DNA of 60,000 bases from Cryptomeria japonica (lineage: Eukaryota; Streptophyta; Pinopsida; Cupressales; Cupressaceae): NCBI RefSeq assembly GCF_030272615.1, contig NC_081406.1:239436422-239496421 (forward strand), given 5' to 3'. The translations under genes and the position numbers were made by a program. The notes under the pieces are model-generated. The model was not told the DNA's origin and made no database searches. It saw nothing but the letters and a program-made list of their open reading frames with translations. Each line of letters begins with the position of its first letter. The stretch's first letter is position 1. Positions 22,395 to 33,525 of this stretch are shown here, in pieces.

Positions 22395-23208
22395 GATTTG
22401 AGTTGTTACCAGTATGTCCTTTGACCATTGAATGTCACCAATTCCCGGTAGGAAATTCTAAAAATAGAAGAATAGACCAATCAATAGTTGACCTTATTTT
22501 AACCTTTGACTGTTGTCTTTCTTAATTGATTGTAGGTTCAACATCAATTGGCTCCATATTACCTCGCATAGGTCATAATCTATATTCTCAGTAATCATCA
22601 TGTATATTGCATGCATAAAAAGTAGATGACACACTATTCATCCTGCTGGAGTAAAATATCCTATAACCCATGACCATAGTTGCAAGTCTAACTATTGGGT
22701 CTTTAATGTTGTTCATTAAAAACACATGACTATTAGAGGTGGTCTGAGTTAGTGCAATCATAGTCTCTTTTAAAATTTTCCTTATCTTTGGAATTTCATC
22801 GGTTTGCCAAAAACCAGTCACTACATGAATTGCTTCCTTTGTGATTGTGGGCGACCTGTCAAGATACATATTTTCTCCATGCACATGACTAAGAATTATT
22901 CTAACCTTTTCTTCATCAAAATCTTCAAGAAAATACACCGCATTATGAAAACCCTTTTCATAAACCCTAATGAACTCGGGTTTGATTTTCCCATTTTTAT
23001 CACATAAAGATTTGAGTTGAGAATAAATTGATAATGATCATAAATCCTCAATTTTGCAGTCAATGTAACTAGATAAATCACCTTTGATCATAATAGCATC
23101 AAAAAATTGAGACAATGCATTATATGATACTATTTTGTCTGATTCCATAGACTCCATAAGTTCAACAGTAATCATAAGTCTCTCTACTTTCTTAGATGAT
23201 GATGCCAT
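22395..23208 (-). pseudogene. F ORF2, N-terminal part (unrecognised retroelement protein)
   Basis: Starts at ATG 23208 (MASSSKKVERLMI), which matches the start of B ORF2. It continues with SLSIYSQLKSLCD, then the best-conserved stretch of the family: RIILSHVHGENMYLD, then ITKEAIHVVTGF (about 22910-22800). ALTQTTSNSHVFLMNNIKD, YRIFYSSRMNSVSS and a YDLCE segment follow at about 22740-22575. The left end is cut by A2 and resumes at 15857. One or more stops and a frame change near 22580. No catalytic motif I know is present. Placed just downstream of ORF1 in all three copies in the window. Confidence 0.82.
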
Positions 23209-23633
23209 TCTGGATAAACTTGATTTGAGAGAGATTCACAAAAGAATACCTTAATTCCTCTGCATTGGCAATGTTTTTGGTTGATCTCTTGAATGTACAC
23301 CCATTTCGCCTTCTCTAATCTTTGAATCTAATTCAATCCTTCAATCCACATCACAAATCCATCTATAATCAGCTAGCAAATCTCTTTTTCACTTAGCAGG
23401 TGCTCAAGAACTCTTCTTTGAATGCAATTAGGGTAAAACTAACATAGTAAAACTCACTTTTATAAACTTACCCATTGCATTAATTGCTTCACTGATAGGG
23501 TAACAAACCCTAATATACCACTTAACAAAAATCACTTATACCAATAGGTATATAACCAGTTGACAATCCTTTGAAAGTTGATAGAAAATGATATCAAGAA
23601 TTCTCACAAAATAACTCAAAATACAAAACTCTC

Positions 23634-24965
23634 TTACGATGCATTCTTCAAGGGGTCCAGAAGTAGATTTACCGCTATGGTCCCCTTAGGCTTGTTGAAA
23701 GGCTTAATTCACTAGTACATAATTCTCCACACTAGGTGAAGGGTTAGATTCTACTATAGGCTTGTCCTCACTCTTCTTTTTCTAGATTCTATTCATCTCC
23801 TCTCTACTTTCCTCAACATTGACCTTCTGCTTACCTTTCTGATCTTCAGAGTGGTTGACTAGTTTGTTCTTCCTAATTTTGTAGAACTTTGCCATGTGTC
23901 CTAGTTTGTGACAATGATAGCAAGCCATCCCATATAATATCCAACGTCTTGCATTACCTCTTCCAATTCTCCTTATGATGTTCATAGCCACATGTCCATA
24001 ATTGTTACAAATGGTGCAAATCACATTTGTTACCTTTTCCATTTCATATGGACTGAACAGGTTGACAAAGGGTCTTTGCCAGTTCATGTTTCCTTGGTTG
24101 TCATAGGTTCTTTTCCAGTCACCATTAGGTCTTGGAATCATGTGAGGTGCCAGATTGTTTTCTCCATATCTACATTCAACTGGTCTATTCTCGTACATTT
24201 TGCATGTGAAACAATGACCATCAAATCTTATATACCTATCATTTGCATTATAGCCTATATTCTCATTAGGTCTACTTCTACGCACATTAGCAGTGTGTCC
24301 AAGTTTATGATAGATAAAGTAGGCTTGTTAGCCTTAGGAGCAATTTTACCTTTGTGTATGTTGCTCTTGGTATCAGAAGATTCTTCTTTCTTAGATGTAT
24401 TGAAACATAGTCCAAATGTGTCACCTTTCTTCTTCTGAGATTGGATCTTCTCATCTAGCATAGAAGAACTCGTATTGAAATTTTTCATCTTTCCATTAAG
24501 CTCAATAAGCTATTTGGTAAGATCTTCATTGTGTTTTGTCAGAGTCTCTCTTACAGATGTTGCCATTTCAAGATCCAGCTGCAAAGCCTCCTTCTCTTCC
24601 TTCTCTTCATGCCAATTTTCATGAAAAGTTGCATTCTCTCGTTTGATCTTAGCAATCTCATGATCTCTTTATTTGATTAGATCTTCCGTTGCCCTTCTTG
24701 CTTCAAGCTCTTGGCTCATGCAGATGGTTAGGGCTTCTAACTCTCTTCTTAGATTTAGCTTTTTGCCATTCAGTTTTTTAACTTCTTCAGCCAATGCATT
24801 AATGTTAGCCTCATCTGAAGAACTATTATCACATATTTCCAATAGTTGTTCTATCAGCTCTCTCCTTTTGACTTGTGAAGCTTTAAATCTGACCCTTAGG
24901 GTTTCAAGCTCTTCCCTGGTAGCATCAAGCACTCTAGCCATCTCTAAATAACTCATATCCCCCAT
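23634..24965 (-). pseudogene. F ORF1: coiled-coil and CCHC-knuckle (gag-like) protein
   Basis: Starts at ATG 24965 (MGDMSYLEMARVL), the same start as B ORF1 at 34674. The first 150 or so residues form a charged coiled coil (REELETLRVRFKASQ...LNLRRELEALT). Then come several zinc-knuckle positions: CFTCKMYENRPVEC (about 24210), CTICNNYGHVAMNI (about 24010) and CYHCHKLGHMAKFY (about 23920); two have lost a Cys. Ends with a DPLKNAS-type tail at TAA 23634. There are stops and frame changes between. It is probably the RNA-binding structural protein of this pol-less element. It does not look like the capsid of the copia elements here. Confidence 0.82.
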
Positions 24966-25012
24966 GGTGGATTTAGGGTTTCCTTCCGAGCGATTAATCC
25001 TTAAGGAAGTTT

Positions 25013-25026
25013 GGCTCTGATATCGA
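25013..25026 (-). other. F primer binding site, decayed
   Basis: The minus strand reads TCGATATCAGAGCC, against TGGTATCAGAGCC expected for initiator tRNA-Met; two changes. Confidence 0.78.
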
Positions 25027-25027
25027 T

Positions 25028-26126
25028 TGATAGACTTAGAAATCATTGAGAGGGGGGTGAATCAGTGACAACAAAAACAATACAACTTCAAACACAGACT
25101 GGTAAAGATAGTTAGCTAGTTTAATTAATACTATGCATGCAATCCAAAATGATATTAAAGCATACACAACAAGTAAAACATCCACGATAACACAAGTGTT
25201 TATACATGGAAAAAACATGGTGAGATGGGACTCATAAGTTAACTATTTGCAGTAATAAGTAACTGACCGGTTAAGGTCTACAAAGTGCTTTGCTAGGGGC
25301 GAATCCTATTAAATATCCCAAAGCCTTGTTAGGAGCTATACCCTGTTAAAGGTAGTACCCTATTAGGAGTAACCTCAGTAGAGGATTTCAAACCCAAACT
25401 AATGGATCACCTGGTTAGAGGATTTGTACAATGAATCTTGTTATAACTTACCCAGTTAGGGGATTTGACTATTATAGTGATTAGAAAACAACAGGTGGTG
25501 TGATCTAGAAGTAGCACAACTTGCTTGAATAGATCCTCTTTTGCTCACTCAAAACTACATCACTGATATACTCTGCAACACCTTTAGTAAATCACAACAA
25601 ATTAACACTTCTATCTCGCATCATGAAAATAGTTTATCACAATGTCATTATATGGACATTAGATTTCATGTCGGCTGAGGAATCATATCACAATCTTCTA
25701 GGTGTGGTGTATCTAGAAAATCTAACATAACACATCACAGATTGCTGCCAAATCTGCTAGTTAGGGATAACTCATCACACAATCAGTGAAACTGGTTGGA
25801 ACACCCATACCGGTAAAGAGTTAACCACTTCCAACTATAGACCAATTGTCCTCCATTTTCTTCCTTATTGATCTCTGCTGAATCTCCAAGCTGCTGGCAT
25901 GCCATTCCTACATATACCTGTTATCTACATATACCAGTTAGACACCCTCAAAACTGATTGAACTTTTCTATGCATATAATACCAGTTTTTTAATACAAAG
26001 ACTTAAGACTAATACTTGTTTGTGTTAACTAAGATGACTATGACAATGTGTACATATGTGTCTGTATACATGTGCCATCAATGACAACACATGAAGTCAT
26101 CCATTACAATCATCATCAAGCCAACA
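25028..26126 (-). repeat. F 5' LTR (about 1099 bp)
   Basis: On the plus strand it runs from TGATAGACTTAG to CATCAAGCCAACA. It is the reverse complement of the B LTR in order and detail (GAGAGGGGGGTGAATCA near the left end, ATTACAATCATCATCAAGCC at the right end). The middle (AACCTCAGTAGAGGATTT) is shared with the C LTR. Confidence 0.9.
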
Positions 26127-26750
26127 ATATATTCATTCCCCTCCTTTACATCAACACTTTCATGTCCCAAGTAATCTCAAATTACATTGGATTGATCTAA
26201 ATTAAAAATTTTATATCCATATTGACTCTTGCATATATCCACTAATAATTGTGTTTTGACATTGTTCATTTTTGCATAAATAGATTATGCATTTAGGTAT
26301 TGTTAGATATTCAATCTAGATTTGTTTATATATGATCAAGAAGCCCCCATTAGTTTGAAGACTAAATGTTGGATATTACATTAATTAGGTCAGTTTATAA
26401 CTTTAGATAAATAATTAATAGTTAGTTATTGTTGGAAGTTACATTCTTGCAAGTAGTTTTTCAGTAGTTGATAGGAAAATAAATGGCTTTATATATCCAT
26501 TAAATTTATTATTGAATATCATATTGATTAGAATAAAAATAAATCAATAATTATTTATGTTTTTGATATCTTGTGCAACCATGCTTTACCTTTTCAAAAA
26601 TATGTATCCTCATGATTTTAATCTAATATCAAAGCATTGTGATTCCTATGTGACTATGTGTGGAGATGTTTAGTGTAACAATTGAAAAATGATGAAGGAT
26701 AATTAATATTAGTTATTAGTCTATAATTGTTTGGAGATTTTGTTTATGTT
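26127..26750. other. AT-rich unassigned sequence between F and H
   Basis: About 620 bp without an ORF or structured repeat that I can recognise. It may be host intergenic DNA or remains of an older element. It starts with ATATATTC, which could hold F's target duplication, but the partner is outside the window. Confidence 0.5.
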
Positions 26751-26942
26751 TGTCTATAATTGTTTCGTCTCAAATTACACCCTTTGCAATTTTGACTTCA
26801 TTTCGGGCCCTCACCTTAGTGTTCTCATCCTCACGCTTAATGACAACAATAATGACCTATTTATGTACCTACCATGCAATAATGACAACAATATCATATT
26901 TTACCTTAACTAGACCCCTTGTCCTGGCCCTAAATTGGGGTA

Positions 26943-26998
26943 GGACCAAGGCATGATGCCTTGGTCCTCACCAAGACCATGGCACCACGTCATGGTCC
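26943..26998 (+). repeat. Two palindromic units in H LTR, 31-bp period
   Basis: 26943-26967 is a perfect inverted repeat with 12-bp arms (GGACCAAGGCAT / ATGCCTTGGTCC) around one base. 26974-26998 (AGACCATG ... CATGGTCC) starts exactly 31 bp later. Same spacing and TGGTCC ends as the G units. Confidence 0.9.
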
Positions 26999-27110
26999 TC
27001 CTCAATTGGGCCCTAATTTAAACCCTTGACCCTATCTCAAATTTGAGCAAGAAACCTTTTCCCGTGTCGCCTTATGTCAGAAAATTAACATGTTTGTTAT
27101 GTCAAGAAAG

Positions 27111-27118
27111 TATATAAG
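27111..27118 (+). promoter_or_regulatory. H LTR TATA box (TATATAAG)
   Basis: Located as in G, just before a pyrimidine-rich stretch (CTTCCCCTCTC). Confidence 0.6.
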
Positions 27119-27962
27119 GAGGTCTTCCCCTCTCATTTGGAAAATAAGGTGATAAGACAGGTATTTGGAGAATCATATTAAAGAAATCAAGCATTCAAGC
27201 ATTGAAGTATTCATCATCAAGAATTTCTAGAGGTCTTCAAGGGTGCACATTCTTCATTCATCAATTGTGGAGCATCATTACATCATTCATTTGCAAGCAT
27301 GTGAGTGTGTGTTAGGGTTTTGTCATGTTCATGCCATTTCATACAACATATGTGATTACATTCAAGAAGTAAAGAATCATTATCATTCATTGCAGATCTA
27401 AAGGTATACCTTTCCATCATTTATTTCAAGCATTTTTAGTATTTCATTTAAGGTAGATTCCAAACTAGGGTTTGTCCAGAGGCAAACCCCTATTCCCAAC
27501 CTTTTCCACCTCTTTCTATGTGCAGGAAATAGGTGCACATCTATAATTTTGGAAATAAGCTTCAAACATAGAGATGGAAAAACCCTTTTTGGCATGCGAG
27601 AAATTTAGAGGACCAAGAGGCAACACCATAGTCTGTACTTTTTTAGGGCATTTTCACAGGCTAGATCCGAATTAGCTCATATTACTTAGTTCCAGGTGTA
27701 TGACAAAATCCCAAACCTATAGCTCATTATGTTTTCAATTTTGTCTCCAATTTCGCACTTTACCCTAAATTAGCATTTCAACTTACAAAAGAGGAAATCA
27801 AAATTAATTCAATCCATTTAGTATTCAATCCTTATCATATTTGTGGTTGAATCTAGTGGATTCCCTTCTCTCTTTTGAATGCAATGTTTCCCAAGTGAAA
27901 ATTGGTTTCGTGGTTTCTCCCTTCTATGTTGCATATCACTAGATCAAATTTTCTAGATTACA

Positions 27963-29039
27963 TTTTGGCGAACCGGACTCCTTACACCTTTAATTCTGAT
28001 TTATGTTCTTAGATCTGAATTTGTATCCAATTTAAAATTCAAATTTTCATTTACAAGTTTGATTTCCTTGCAAATTTTAAAAAATTAGATGTTAGTTTCA
28101 CTAAAACCCTTGTTTTTAAATTCAAAACTAAGCTTTTCAATTGTTTAACATGGATTAATTATTTCAGATAGGAGTACTTCTTCAATTTCAACATTTAAAT
28201 TTTCATCTACAAGTCAAATTTCATAATTAAATTTTAAAATTAAGTGGTTAATTTCTAAAACCCTAATTTTAAATTTTTTTAAAATTAAGCTTGTGGGTTG
28301 TTTAAATTTTAAATTTCACACTTCAAATTTGGTTATTAATTTCAATTCCAATTCAAATTTAAAATCTTGGATCAAATTTCAATTTTAAATTTCAATTTTA
28401 AAATTAAGTGGTTAATTAAAAAGACCCTAATTTTTAAATTTAAATTAACCTTGTGCATTTTCCAAATTTGCATTGATTATCTCAATTTCCAAATTTCAAT
28501 CCTAGATATAATTTAAAATTAAGAGGATCATTTTACGAAGCCCTAATTTTCAATTTAAATTTCTTGTGGACAATTTCAAACTTAAATTTTAAAATTAAAT
28601 GGTTAATTAAAAGATCCCTAATTTTTAGTTTTAAATTGATTATTTCAATTCCCAAATTTAAACATTTCAAATTTAAATTTTAAAATTAAGAGGATATTTT
28701 TACAAGGCCCTATTTTTAAATTCAAATCTCTTTTGGATAAGTTTAAAGAGATTATTTTTTGCATAATCCTAATTTTAATTTGAAATCTCCTAAGAGGTTA
28801 CATTCTTGATTATTATTCCTTCAATCAATTTGTTTATTTAATTGAATAATCATTTTTCTAATATTTTGTAGTATCCAATTATTTTGCAAGTTCCAAAAAG
28901 CAAATTGCAAATTGTAAAAACCAATTTTTTGTTTTTTTTTTTTAAAAGAAGAAAAATACAAAAAAAACTTCTTTTATGCATTTTGTATGTTTGCATGCTT
29001 TAGTTCATTTCATTGCAATAGTTAGCATTTCTTTTCAAA
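27963..29039 (+). other. H primer site and AT-rich repetitive leader
   Basis: It starts with TTTTGGCGAACCGGACTCC (primer site, tRNA not assigned). From about 28010 to 28800 a degenerate unit recurs six or seven times, about 70-160 bp apart: TTTTAAAATTAAG, then GGTTAATT or a variant, then CCCTAATTTTTAAAT. The G leader has weak single copies. No gene is visible. Confidence 0.7.
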
Positions 29040-29195
29040 ATGTCAAATTACTCTTTGCAAGATTATCGTGTCTTTGACAATCCATTTGCTTATAATGATT
29101 ATCCTTTTGAAGAAGTATATAGTAGAGAAGAACTTGAGAAGGCTCTTGGTGGTTTTCTTTATCCTAATCCTTCTAAACTATCATTTTGCCAAAGG
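29040..29195 (+). pseudogene. H gag N-terminus, truncated
   Basis: Opens with ATG at 29040 (MSNYSLQDYRVFDNPFAYND) after the leader, where gag begins in such elements. About 50 codons remain before the sequence changes at about 29196 to minus-strand J. I cannot identify a domain in so short a piece. Confidence 0.5.
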
Positions 29196-31071
29196 TTAAT
29201 CACCATAATGCGTAACATTAGTTGCGGCTCCTAAATCTATAATGACTCCATATGGCATGACATTAGCTGCGGATCCAAAATCTATCATACAATTTTTTAT
29301 CAATTCATTATTTAAAAAAAGTGTCATATAAAAAGGATCAACTTGAGATGAGTGCAGGGTGATTGTAGTACCCACATACACCTCAAGATTTTTCGTCTTT
29401 TCAACTTTAACATTCTCATCTTCATCCTTTGATTTGCTAACTAGTTTTGATAATACATTAGAGAATAAGGACAGTGCAACATCCTTATGATCTTCCATTT
29501 TTAGCATATCCATTAGAGGGAATGAGACTCCCAACTATGACAAGGTATGAGCCATATCAAATGTTGGGAAATTTTATATATAAGGTAAAATGATAGCAAC
29601 TAATTCCTTGTTCACACTCTTCTCCTTGTCACCAAAGAATGAAATCTTATTAGTATTATCAACCATTGGTCCTTTCCTTGCAATATTTACCTTATGGTAC
29701 TTAATAGGAACATCAACTTGCACTTTTGTGCCTTACTTCTATCTTCAACCTTAGTTATTTTGACTTCCTTAGGGATACTTATACTAGGTTGATCCTGATT
29801 CAAGTTAATCATCTTGTTTTGCAAGTTTTAAGTATTTCTAGCTTGATTAACAATAGTTATAGTATGGGATCTAATTCATTCAACACTTGGTCTCTTCATT
29901 CTGATGTCAACATCAACACTATGCACAATATTATTATCATACAGACCTCCTTGTCTGAGATAGGAATGAACTATTGTTTCTACAAGTGTTCGCTGCAAAT
30001 ATCAGATTTATTCATTTCATCCTTAGAAGATGTACACTCCTCAACTTCATAAGGGTGTACTAAAACCGTCTTAATTGTCTGCCTAGGATGATCACTTCCA
30101 TCAGTGTCTTCACCTTGATGTCTTTCTTAAAAAATGGATTTGGTGACCTCAGACTGATGAGGGGAATGAGGTATATTGCAAGCTACACACCATAAAGTTT
30201 CTTCAACTACATGGGCACTTGGTCGCATTAAAGGGTCTGAAATATCTTTACTGCTTGAAGTTGTACCCGTCTAATTTTCTTGAATAGGCTTCCCATCCTT
30301 CCAATTGGTATGATAAGGTATGCCATTCAACCTCATTTTCTTCTGAAATCCTTATCTATCTTGAGGTAAACCTTTTTCATTCTTATCCACCTTATAACTT
30401 AGATCCTTGATTGCACTCATGAACGTATCCAACTTATCTTCTTCATAGGGTTACTTATTTTGGTGAACCTTAGGATTTTGTAAAATTTTCACTTCATCCT
30501 TTTTTCCAACTTTCCCTATAGCTTTCATATTATTCTGAATACTTATGGCTACCTTGAAGGCATTTGTAAGGGTTGCAGGCTCCCTAGTTCTCAACTCATA
30601 ACCAAATTTTGGATCCAATGCCTTAAGGTAAAAAGCTAGACTCATAGCATAACTTGGTTCCATGTCATGACGTATTTTATTAAAAACTTTGATAATTCTC
30701 ATGTTGAATTCAATGACCACTTCAATATGGTTCTTTTTGGATAGAATTAATCTCTCCCAACCTAAACCATGGGTTAGTATGATTACCATACTACTCTCTG
30801 AATACCCTCTAAAAATCATGCCATCTATGGATATGCAAGTGAGGAAGTCTTTTTGTACCAGTCTCTTACATCATCAACCAATGACTGCATAAACAATTTC
30901 TTTATGACATCTTCATGCTTAATCTCATAGTTGTCTATAATATTTAAGTAGGTCATGAGATTATCTTATCTAGATAACCCACTCCACCCTGAGAACTTTA
31001 GCAATTTAGATGTAATCCCATTTTCCATCTGGTTAGGGTAGCTCAGCATACCTATAAAATCTAGTTGTATA
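29196..31071 (-). pseudogene. Element J: gypsy gag-protease fragment
   Basis: Read leftward. The gag core at 30819-30451 has GWERLILSKKNH, then MSLAFYLKALDPKFGYELRT and NAFKVAISIQNNMKAIGK, typical of Ty3/gypsy gag. A zinc-binding remnant WCVACNIPHSPHQS lies at about 30185, the last Cys lost. The protease segment at 29534-29198 has LIKNCMIDFGSAANVMPYG. The active-site segment is then duplicated in tandem (29203-29292) and the frame ends. RT, integrase and LTRs are not recognised at either end, so J is a fragment. Many stops. Confidence 0.78.
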
Positions 31072-31099
31072 TGATGGTATTGATGAAAGAATAAGTATC

Positions 31100-32526
31100 T
31101 GGTAGATTAGTGAGAGGGGGGAGGGTGAATCAATAAATAGAAAAAATGATCCAAACTTTACCAATATCAATTTCAATTACTCAAAGTAAACTTATCAATG
31201 AAATACCACTTTCAAGATAAAAACTCATAAGATAAATCGGTTGACTGTTACAACAAATTAACAGTAAACGACATCAAACTTATAAACATCCAAATGCTTT
31301 ATCATACTTCATTTCTCAATGCTCCCAGTTATCATGACTTATCAGAATAGTTAAGTAGTTAATCAAATTAACCATAAAATCCTAACCACAAAAACATTCA
31401 CCACATGACACAAATTTTTTTGACGTGGAAACCCAAATGGGAAAAACCACGGTGAAATGAGACTCATAAGATAACTATCTGAACTCTTCTAAAGTTTGCC
31501 CTGTTAGGAGGCAAGCTTGTTAAAGCTTTACAAAAGTCCTGTTAAGAATTGATCTTGTTAAGAACCACCCAGTTAAGGGATTGACTATAGATACCTTGTT
31601 AAAAGCAATACCTTGTTAGGAGTAACCTCGGTAGAGGATTTGAAAATCCAAGCTAATGGATCACCTTGTTAGAGGATTTGAAAAGTAACCAAGCTTATTA
31701 CAGCTTACTTGGTTAGGAGATTTCAGTTCTGCTATAATTGTTAGAAAACAACAGGAGTTTACTTGATCTATCTGAATAACACTACACTTGCTTTATCAGA
31801 TCCTTTTTATGCTTCTATCTACCTTTACTCAAAATGCAGACACATCATCTGGTTCGGCAACCACACACTCAACTGATCTCTGCCAACACCTTAAACAAGA
31901 CAACTTCATTGACCTTTTAAACAAATCAATTAGGTCAGGAACACAAGATAAGTAGGTTGGGAACACAAGATAAGTCAAAATCTAATAGAGATTACAAACA
32001 AGTGGGTTCAAGTATGACCATTGGATTACATAACAATCTCTGCACATTAATCAACAAAGACTCGACCGCTCTTGATCAACTCTTCAATCTCTGTAAATCA
32101 TTTGCACTTTGCATTAGATGCAATACACTTTACTCATTCACTAGACAAGAAACAGTTACAACAACGTGTCAAAAAATACTTTGAAATCGTCTTCATACAA
32201 TGACCATACGTGTCACCATCATTACTGCTCATCATCAGATTATAAACCAACATAACTAATTCAACAACCTTAATCAGTTAGGGTTTAACAAAAAAAATAG
32301 GTATGTTTTACCATTTACATCAAATAGATAGGGTTTAACCTTTTACTAGTTACCGGTTCAACTTACAAACTTACATACTGGTTTACAATTTCCTTCACTA
32401 AGCTCATCCTACCAGTTACAAGACAATATCAACAATATCAGTAATAACAACAATATTATTAGCGGTTAATTGACATCAATGACAATATAACATATCATTA
32501 ATGCAATCTTCACATAAATGCCAACA
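31100..32526 (-). repeat. C 3' LTR (about 1.43 kb)
   Basis: The right end is firm: ATGCCAACA, then the PPT. The left end is placed at TGGTAGATTAGTGAGAGG by analogy with other LTRs here that start TGTTAGA; an alternative is TGATGGTATTG at 31072. It contains GACGTGGAAACCCAAATGGG and a series of degenerate repeats (CCTTGTTAGGAG, GGTAGAGGATTTGAAA) shared with the B and F LTRs. Confidence 0.8.
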
Positions 32527-32542
32527 ATCTCCCCCTTTGGCA
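32527..32542 (-). other. C polypurine tract
   Basis: The minus strand reads TGCCAAAGGGGGAGAT, adjoining the LTR. Confidence 0.92.
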
Positions 32543-32879
32543 TTGATGACAATATAAATATCAACACCATTGATTGCTGCTATGATTGTGAATAGGAATC
32601 TTGGTTTACATTGCCATGTATTCACCATTCTCTCCATGTCTTCAACTTGTCACTGGTTCTCCTCTTCATAATCACATAATTATTCTCCCCATTTGACAAC
32701 AATGCCAAATTGACAGTAAAACATGTAATGTCAAATTTCACTATGCAACAACAATAACAATCTGCAAATTGATGCTCCCCCTATGGAATAACTTCAACTA
32801 CTACACCAATCCTTTTGTAAAATTTGGCAAGTGGCTGAGGGACTGATGTAATCTACATCAAGCTCAACTAACCTCATGA
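32543..32879 (-). other. C 3' non-coding region
   Basis: Non-coding between RNase H and the PPT. TTGTCAAATGGGGAGAAT on the minus strand near 32690 looks like a second PPT. Confidence 0.6.
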
Positions 32880-33520
32880 AGGGGTACAACCCCTAGTTGA
32901 CCTATAAGATAGTCAAATGTAGTCTTAGGTAGAGGTTTAGTAAAAATATCTGCAAGCTACTCCTTGGTAGAAACATGCTCTAAGATAACATCTTTGTTCT
33001 GCACTTTTTTCCTCAAGAAATGATACTTCAATTCAATATAATTAATTTTTGCATGCAAAATAGGGTTCTTGGAAATAATTATGGTACTTGTATTTCACAT
33101 AAAATCTTTATAGGTTCTAAGATCTTCATCTTAAAACCTTCCAAAATGTGCCCCATCCAAATAGCTTGTGTACAATTCATGTAAGCTACAACATACTCAG
33201 CTTCAATAGTAGATTGTGAAGTACAACTCTGTTTCTTACTACTCCTTGAAACAAGTCTTCCTCCAAGAAATAATGCTCCATCGGTTGTTCTTTTTTGGTC
33301 ATCAACATTTCCCGCCCAATTTGCATCTATGTACACCTTTAAATCAAAGTTTCCTCCATATGGATACCATAATCCATAGTAAATAGTACATTTCAAGTAT
33401 CTTAAAATCCTCTCGGTTGCTATCAGATGTGTTTCCTTAGGATTCTTTTGGAATCTGGCAACTATGCCAACTACATGAGCTATATCTGGTTTGTTGTGAA
33501 CAACATAGTGCAATTTGCCA
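32880..33520 (-). pseudogene. C RT C-terminus and RNase H
   Basis: Read leftward from the B insertion: MIGKLHYVVHNKPDIAHVVG, ERILRYLKCTIYYGLWY, VYIDANWAGNVDDQK (the first RNase H Asp is present; TDAD-type reads IDAN), STIEAEYVVAY (Glu present) and, after a frame change, KINYIELKYHFLRKKV and DIFTKPLP near 32960. Mostly open, with stops and one frame shift around 33080. Confidence 0.88.
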
Positions 33521-33525
33521 ATCAT
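33521..33525. repeat. Target site duplication of B, left copy (ATCAT)
   Basis: ATCAT before the LTR start TGTTGGC; the identical copy is at 40917-40921. C's RT frame resumes across it. Confidence 0.93.

Larger units (their letters stand above)
1..26126 (-). mobile_element. Element F: pol-less LTR retrotransposon with ORF1 and ORF2, host of two insertions; left end outside window
   Basis: The pieces in the window are 13808-15857 and 22395-26126; the rest of this span is inserted elements A1 (with G inside it) and A2. Read on the minus strand from the right, F has a 5' LTR (25028-26126), a primer site, ORF1 (24965-23634) and ORF2 (23208-22395, continuing at 15857-13808). The end of ORF2 and the 3' LTR lie beyond position 1. 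Gene order, ORF1 knuckles, ORF2 sequence and LTR match complete element B at 33526-40916, which supports joining the pieces. No protease, integrase or reverse transcriptase is seen. Both genes carry stops and frameshifts. F is the oldest layer in the left block because A1 and A2 both interrupt it. Confidence 0.85.
26751..27962 (+). repeat. Element H 5' LTR (gypsy, G-like; about 1.2 kb)
   Basis: It parallels the G LTR in layout. TTTGCAATTTTGACTTCATTTCGGG near the start resembles G's TTGCAATTTCAACCACATTTGGG. There are two 31-bp-spaced palindromes (26943-26998), TATATAAG at 27111, an AGAGGACCA motif at 27609, and the end GATTACA followed by TTTTGGCGAACCGGACTCC. The right boundary is firm; the left (TGTCTATAATTG) is estimated. 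Confidence 0.75.

Noticed and set aside
22388-22600. Possible intron or host exon next to A2
   Set aside because: The minus strand aligns with B ORF2 (about 37060-37210), so it is the interrupted part of F ORF2.
26127-26750. Possible host gene remnant between F and H
   Set aside because: No frame longer than a few dozen codons and no recognisable motif; too AT-rich to support a call.
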